NCBI GenBank assembly: GCA_936440205.1 | Contig: OW387139.1 | Coordinates: 35,366,378 to 35,430,377, forward strand | Source: Lepidonotus clava | Taxonomy: Eukaryota; Annelida; Polychaeta; Phyllodocida; Polynoidae | Length of the DNA stretch: 64,000 bases | Direction of reading: 5' to 3' | In this document: positions 57,487 through 64,000 of the stretch, piece by piece | Position numbering within the stretch: the first letter of the stretch is position 1 | Layout of the letters: each line of letters starts with the position of its first letter | Notes under the pieces: generated by a model | What the model saw: the letters and a program-made list of their open reading frames with translations, nothing else | Told to the model about the DNA's origin: nothing | Databases searched by the model: none | Translations under genes and position numbers: made by a program

Positions 57487-60400
57487 CTGAGAATCAAAAA
57501 CATACCCTGCTTTGTTTTTGAAATGGTGTAGACCTGATGTTTGCTGCCTCCTGCTAGGGTGGCTTGCCAAAGGCTGTGCTCTTTTTTATATTAGAGATCT
57601 AAGACACGACTTGATGGAATGTAAATGTCACCTTTTGGTTCACTTCGTATTTACCCTTTCCCATTCAAATGCCTATACACCGTATAGTGGTATAAATTTC
57701 TTTCAGAAAGCTGAGGGTGTTTTCCCCTAGACCTCAGTAATTCCGGTCATAATTATATGCAAGTAAGAACGAGCATTTTGCTTGCAGTATGGTAAATATA
57801 ATTATAGCCAGAGGGGTATTTATCTATCTGGTTATGCCTCCCTGACACAGTTCTCTTTCATGTGTATTCATATTGGAATATCCAATGTAAGACAGTTAGA
57901 TGCATTCTAGCGGAAGAGTCATTTGAAACCAATTGTAGTATCTTACAGTTCTTGAATTAAATATGAATGACTGACTCAGTGAAAGTTATTGACTCCCATG
58001 AGAAGTAGAATGTTGAAGTTCATTTTGTGTTTTCAAACTTTCCTGTTTTAGTCCACTACTACATCCACAGGTTTGAATTCAATCTCAATTTATTTAGAGT
58101 ATTTTCTCCGTAATCTATAGGTGCAACGTATAGCAATAGGCACATGTTTTGCTAGAGCGGATGGCGATCTACGAAAACAACACAGCTCGACAAAGGCTGC
58201 ACCCGAAGATTAATTGTGCGTGCCGTTGCTATTGTTCATGGTATATTGGCTGCATTGACATCTCTTTAAATTACCCTTTGTGAAAAAGGAGGGCAAGGGT
58301 GATTAAAAATTGATCTGATGAAAGTGAGCTGCTCGAGCCGAGAGAGCTGCTCGCAGTGCCGCCTAACGGATCAAAGTGATCAAGAAGCTTATCTTCTAAT
58401 TTATTGATCGTCTGGAATTAAGGCTGGGTGAGAACACTGATTACACATACCCTCGTCTATATTTAGCACGACCTGCTCAGTAAGCTCACTCGTTAAGATC
58501 GAATGGCGCTATTTTAGGATCGTTATTTGTTCGCGCACACATTGGAATGTCCATAGCTTGTCTCCGGGGCATAATACCAGGAATGTCCTGATGAGTGCAA
58601 CCTGTAGATACCAGGCAAACAAGTAAAGTGGAGCATTTCTATTTGGATAAATGCATTATCAAATCATTTCTTTACAGAGAGGGAGTTCCAAATAGAAAAT
58701 AATGGATGCAATAGCCCTTATATAGTCATGTGGTTAATCTATCTTATCAAAATACTACCAACATACATTATCATTGGACCTAAATCACATGAATTAATGC
58801 CCAGGGAATCATGATAACATAATATGTTTTAATCCAAACATTAGATGGAATTATGATGAGAAAATTTCTCAATTGGTGGACAACACCCCACTACACATAA
58901 TGATGGTTTATACCGTGTATCATAGGCATTACGATTGATTGCTAATAGGGTTGGAGATTTGAATAATCGTTTCCGTAAAGCTTGTTAGTTCTGAACACTT
59001 GTCTGAGTTGATTACAAATTAAATTCATTGCATGCTGACAAGCGCTTGAAAACCGTGCGTGACGTGCAGTTTAAACGCCTCGCTCTCCCTTTAAGAATTA
59101 ATCTACGTCAAGAACCTTCAGCATTGACTCAGCAATAACCACCCACGCAACACTCAGTGGTCGATTAATAACCCTACAAAAGAGATTTAAGGGTTACAGA
59201 GGGATTACATAATTATAATACGTGTCTCTGTAACGTTTTGAAATAGAAATATTAAAGCCGCGATAATGCATTTAATATAATCTCTGTGATGGGTAAATTA
59301 TATTTTGGAAGGTGCAATACTGTGAAATATTCTCATGCTTGAAGCATGATTCTGTGATGCTATAATTTTCAGGAGCGATTTTAATTTTGAACATTTTCTA
59401 AATATATATATGCTTAAATTTCAGAATTATGTAACTGTTTTCTTCTTTTCTTCTTTTTAAAGAGTCGAAAATGAGAGTCAAAACATTTAAAAACTATAAA
59501 ACTTCCTATATTAGAGGGAAAACCTTATAGCTGCATCAGCAGACGTTTATTCATAGGAACTTGGATGCTGCTTATGCAATAAGAAATGGTAGTTGTTACT
59601 TTGAATTTAGAATTACTTTTTACATTTATTACACTTTCAGTTGACCGTCACTCAAATCAGGCGTCAGTGAGAGGAACCAAATGCAATATGCAAGTGGGAA
59701 ATATTGCCTACTCCCAGGCAATAATGTTTTGTTGATTCTGTTCTTCCGGCTAGTGACTCCCAATATTGCAATAAAACTTGGATTCAATATTGAGAAAATG
59801 AGTTAGTAATCAAACAACGAAGCGTTCTTCTTGGCCTTCTCCACCCATGTTGGTGATTAGGTCTCGCCTACGCTATTAGCCTTGGCCTAATTACGCCCTC
59901 AGTCTGTTGTTGAAATACTCTTTTAATCTGGTCATATGCCTCATATGGTAATGTTCCGTGGTGGAATTAGGGGGGTCACAATATTATACATATATAAAAA
60001 CCTAAATCTTATCAAAAAAGGGAGGTGCGGACCCCAGCGGTTGGCATCCAGGCTTGTATGTATCCGCTACTAGTATGATATAGAAACTAACTTAGATATT
60101 GTAAGACTTAAAGCTTGTTAGCAGTTAAATGATTCCTTACCTGAGCATGTTTACCATTAGCTGGATGCAGCTTCCAATAATGTTTGACAACAATAAAAAC
60201 TGCTAAGTTTAAACAACTGCGTGTTTACATGATTCCAAACAAGCTACATGCTTAAATCCTTTGTTAGTTAGTCCTGACCCACTGATTATCTCCTGCTCTG
60301 TCCGATACACAATAAGTGTCTTCTCCAGCCTCATCTCTTGGCAATAGCCCATGAATCTGACACATAAACCGTCCATAGCCTCGGGCACGGCTATTATGAC

Positions 60401-62316
60401 GCACGCACATAAAACTACATTGAACCGGCCAACAGCTTACATCACTTCCAGATTAAAGATATAACGAGCTAACGGATGAGGACACTCGACCTAAAAGACG
60501 ATGCATCTTTAAATATTCAGATCTAATCCATCAACATAAAAAAACTGTATTGATTATCAGTCAACTGACAGGCAAATATGAAAGGCTCTAGTAACATACA
60601 TAGGAGATCAGAGTGGAAGGATAGGACATAGGTCTGTGTTTTCTATATAATACTATTAAATGTACTCTGGTAGAGATTGACTTCTGCATGTGTGGTACAC
60701 AAGGATGAGATTGTTTTTACTTTAATTCCTTTCCCCAGAGTGCACATAGTGATAGTGTCCTGCCACCTGGATTCCCTTTGAGAAACTATTATGCTAAATG
60801 GTGCCTCATGAAACTCCTACTGCCGTCGGTTTACACTAGAGGTCGTAACAGTTCCATTCAACACGTCTGACAGGTGTTCAGGGCATTTGATCGTATTATG
60901 CTGTTAACAATACTCTTATGGTATGAGATTGTATGGAAAATGAAATCGTTGGGGTGGAATTCCAGAACATTCAGTTAACCTATTGAATATTCCAATCAAT
61001 TGAAATCCTTATTTTGTGCAAGGGTCCATGATATCAATAATACCTACTCTTAGTTTCAAAATTGAATGAGGATGGGTACTTATTTTTATTTTATCTTCTC
61101 GAACGCTACTAAGGATAGCTGTATATTAGGTTAATAGCCTGTTATTAACATGTAAATAAGTAATTGAATATAGGACTTACATCCATCTATTCTTTGATCA
61201 TCCTTTGGCCTTAAGATATTACAAATATCTATATATTGATATTGAACTGTCCAGATATAGTTTGGTATAAACAGGTTTCTTTCCTAGAAATGCGAGGTCG
61301 TCATGTGTCTTATAAGCATGGTATACTCTTAAACAATGAGGAGGTGAAGTACTTTTTTCTGGGCCTTTGGGTACCAGCAATAGGTTTTCAAAGTACTACG
61401 CTGGGAACTTTCTTTGCCATTGATTCCTGGCGAGGTACACCGATAGCCTATAGCTGACACCCAGTGGCCTAGAAAAATCTTTCTCCTTCTCATTAGACAT
61501 TAGGATATTCAGTGAATAACATTATGCATAAATTACATTCAGGAATATTTGGACGTAGCAGTAGGACGTCCAGAAGTGTGGAAATGTATTCATAACAATA
61601 AAATGTGATTCATAACAATAGCCTCAATGTACTTTAAGAATACATTCTAAAACAATCAAAAGATGGTGCCACTGAACATGTATTTAACACCGTGTGTATA
61701 GATCAGTTTAAATATGAATCCACCATAAGAGGGTTCAATAGGTTCCATAGTATCGCGACATTTGTAATATTTTACTTTCAAAACTCGATCTTGGTTTCTC
61801 GGCTACAGCTATGGATACCCATGAAGATCTACTATTCATCTTTTTTTTTACTTTGTCCTTATTCATTTTTTAATGTTTTCATAAGTCCATGTCTTTACGA
61901 TTGGGTCATGAAACCAGCGTAATCCAGTAATTGTAAGTACTTAACTATTATATATCTACATAGGTAATGACGACCCTATGATGCGGCCTGACCAATATTG
62001 ATCGTACCAGCACCCAAGGAAGTGATTACACAGGCGCAAAGATGGAGTGATCAGTCTCTGATAGTATAGAAGGTCTCTGATAGAATGCGTTTTTAGAAGT
62101 GGTTTTTAGAAGTTTTCTTTTGTATGAGTCCTGGTCATGGTGGATAGATGACCTAGTGACTCAGCATTTTGATATGCTCTGATTCAGCACGTCTTCTTGA
62201 AGCAAGATACCATATACCCTGACTCAGCAACGGTTTTATGACCGCAACGTGCCCTTCACTTCTCTCTATCTGCGAATAACCGAGTAACACAGGACAAGTA
62301 ACCTTAAGCTTCACGG

Positions 62317-62330
62317 GGGGGGGGGGGGGT
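62317..62330 (+). repeat. Poly-G tract
   Basis: An uninterrupted G run of about 14 bases within otherwise AT-rich DNA. Confidence 0.85.
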
Positions 62331-62501
62331 AGTCTAGGGGTCTGAGATCTTGATTTCCGGTTTTGTGCTTTGGCTGCAAAGTCGACTTATGCAATGTGAA
62401 ATAATGCCGTGCAGATAATCTCATCTCATTTGTTCTAACCAACTATTTATATTCTGTTTTAGCTCCTAATTCTTCACTGAAAACACAGAGTTGTCAAAAG
62501 T

Positions 62502-62690
62502 GGTGCCTAAAACCAGTCCAAGTTTATCATGGGCTCTGTCTATGACAACTCTAAGGTTGTAAGTGAATAGTGCCTAAAACTACAGCCCAAGGTTGTCAAG
62601 GACTCTGTGTATGACAACTCTAGAGTTGTAAGTGAATGGTGCCAAAAATCACAACCATGGGCTGTCAAAACACTCTGAAGGGTTGTCAGG
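62502..62690. repeat. Tandem repeat, about 70-bp unit, 2.7 copies
   Basis: Units begin GGTGCC(T/A)AAAA and contain GACAACTCTAGAGTTGTAAG-like segments (62502, 62568, 62638). The units are moderately diverged. The words GTTGTCA and TGACAAC also recur up to about 63030, so this may be part of a larger old element whose ends I cannot place. Confidence 0.65.
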
Positions 62691-62746
62691 ACTTACAAGG
62701 ACAACTTGTTACATGGTCATCAGAAAGGTTAGCATTTTCTTAAGAA

Positions 62747-62803
62747 TCAGGGGGATCGAACCGGGGACCTCTTGCATTGCAGATGGCATCACCGTCCCCT
62801 GAA
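62747..62803 (-). repeat. tRNA-like sequence with B box (possible SINE head)
   Basis: The minus strand reads GAGGTCCCCGGTTCGATCCC, a good polymerase III B box and T-arm resembling the 3' half of tRNA-Ala. Flanking TCAGGGG and CCCCCTGA can pair like an acceptor stem. At about 56 bases it lacks a D arm and A box, so it is not a working tRNA. A truncated tRNA-derived SINE or pseudo-tRNA is likely. Confidence 0.45.
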
Positions 62804-63228
62804 TATCGCGGCTTGCTTTGGGTGAGGGTACAGATTTACAACCCTATCATTGCATCATATGTTTTTGTTTTTTGTTTTTTTTATTTATTCTTAGTGACTT
62901 CACATGATTACATGTTGTCATAGAGTTGTCATACAGAAAGAAAAGTTTTGAAATATATTGGACAGAACAACCCAAAGATTATTACTTTCTTTCATATTAC
63001 AACCCTTCGACAGCCTTCTGACAACCTTATCTTTTCAATGTAAGAAAGCAAGATGTTGAACATAAGACTGTGACACAATCTAAATCACAACATATGAACA
63101 TGTTTCAATTGGTTAATCATCTAACCACAAAGACTCACAGGCACGAATATTTATATATGTATAAACATGAATGTTATATGCTTACACATGTAGGTATATA
63201 CATATATCCCAGGGAAATCCTCAATTAA

Positions 63229-63933
63229 GGATAGACAACACCTCTCAGCGGCGAATTTGCGGGACTCTCTTTATACAGGCATATATTATCCTGTATAAAT
63301 AACATATTTATAAGTTGATATCATTATTATGCATTTTTAGTCAACCTATCTAATGATAGAATTCATTTTACAATGAGTACATGTATGCCTGTGTACCCCT
63401 ACCGGAAATTGCAAAAACACATTTTTTACTTTTATTTTTTGATTAAGCACATCTCGCTTACTACTCAATATAAACACCTGAAATTTTCAAGGCATATAGA
63501 TAACATTCGTGCAGAGGGAAGCGTGTCTCAGATTTGTTATTTGGGTCTTAGTATTTATTTTATAAAATCTAGAAAATATTGATGAAAAAAATGATAAAAA
63601 GTTTCCCGTTTTTTGGTGTAAAATAAAAACTAAGCCCAAAATAAAAAACCTGAGACATGCTTCCCTACAGACAGATGTTTGTCACAAGCACCCAAAATTT
63701 GGTAAGGATTTGATGAACGATAGCTGAGATATCCATGTTCAAAAAATAAAAGTGAAAAAATCAGTTTTTAACCTATAATTTTTTTAATTTTTAAGTAAAA
63801 TCTATATACTTTATATCAAGAGATAGAGAAAAATACGCTCCAGCTGTTTATATATAATGTATAAATATGCCCCTAACAGAAAGAACGCAATTTCAATTAC
63901 TGCAAATAGCGAGCTGAGAGGTGTTGTCTATCC
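63229..63933. mobile_element. TTAA-flanked MITE with an internal hairpin
   Basis: 705 bp. Perfect 21-bp inverted ends begin GGATAGACAACACCTCTCAG, with weaker similarity for about 13 more bases, and TTAA lies on both sides (63225-63228, 63934-63937). Such a target is used by piggyBac and Kolobok elements. An internal inverted repeat (about 63515-63565 against 63616-63668, around GGGAAGC and GAGACA) gives a stem of about 50 bases. No transposase frame. Confidence 0.8.
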
Positions 63934-64000
63934 TTAATGGGTGTAATCTGTGTGGTCTAAGGATAAATTTGAGAAGCCGAACTTGACACGGAAAAGGAAT

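Larger units (their letters stand above)
56200..62501. other. Intergenic stretch, almost no supported genes
   Basis: 6.3 kb of AT-rich sequence. Apart from the candidate exon near 57.4 kb, I see no gene, RNA gene or complete mobile element. Open frames at 56353-56562, 57512-57730, 61236-61457 and 61692-61922 are short and without motifs. Confidence 0.4.

Noticed and set aside
62747-62803. Functional tRNA gene
   Set aside because: Only a T-arm/B box and a possible acceptor stem are present; the D arm and A box are missing.

Overview
The window looks like AT-rich nuclear DNA from a marine invertebrate animal. I infer this from one spliced host gene with very long introns and from a mix of young mobile elements of kinds common in such genomes: a Ty3/Gypsy element, a tyrosine-recombinase (Ngaro/DIRS-type) retrotransposon, a CR1/Jockey-like LINE and several terminal-inverted-repeat elements. 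I cannot name the species. There is no sign of bacterial gene organisation. The host gene is on the minus strand, from 44017 down to 3613. Four exons, all joined in phase 1, encode a 238-residue four-helix protein of the claudin/PMP22 superfamily, closest by eye to the calcium-channel gamma subunits CACNG1/CACNG6. Its first intron is about 36.6 kb and holds both large retroelements. Other stretches resembling parts of the same family lie on the same strand (near 6.6, 42.5 and 57.4 kb) and may be relics or exons of paralogues. Region by region: 1-3.4 kb is non-coding with one small inverted-repeat element; 3.6-7.1 kb holds exons 4 to 2; 14.0-27.5 kb is a 13.5-kb Gypsy element with LTRs that differ by about one base; 30.9-38.7 kb is a host segment present once empty and once filled with a 4.9-kb Ngaro-like element, with an inverted partial copy of that element between the two; 43.8-44.0 kb is exon 1; 44.1-46.4 kb is GC-rich; 48.8-50.2 kb is an inverted-repeat element; 51.7-56.2 kb is a LINE carrying two later insertions; 62.5-64.0 kb holds tandem repeats, a tRNA-like sequence and another inverted-repeat element. 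The most unusual observations are these. (1) A 2.3-kb inverted-repeat element inside the LINE carries about 22 copies, in both orientations, of a 17-base word. (2) The Gypsy element has a 7-kb extension after pol with its own TATA promoter, an 836-residue two-zinc-finger ORF, and an array of eight hairpins that share an ACGACC loop while their stems covary. (3) The empty and filled versions of the Ngaro target site sit side by side and reveal the exact crossover bases.
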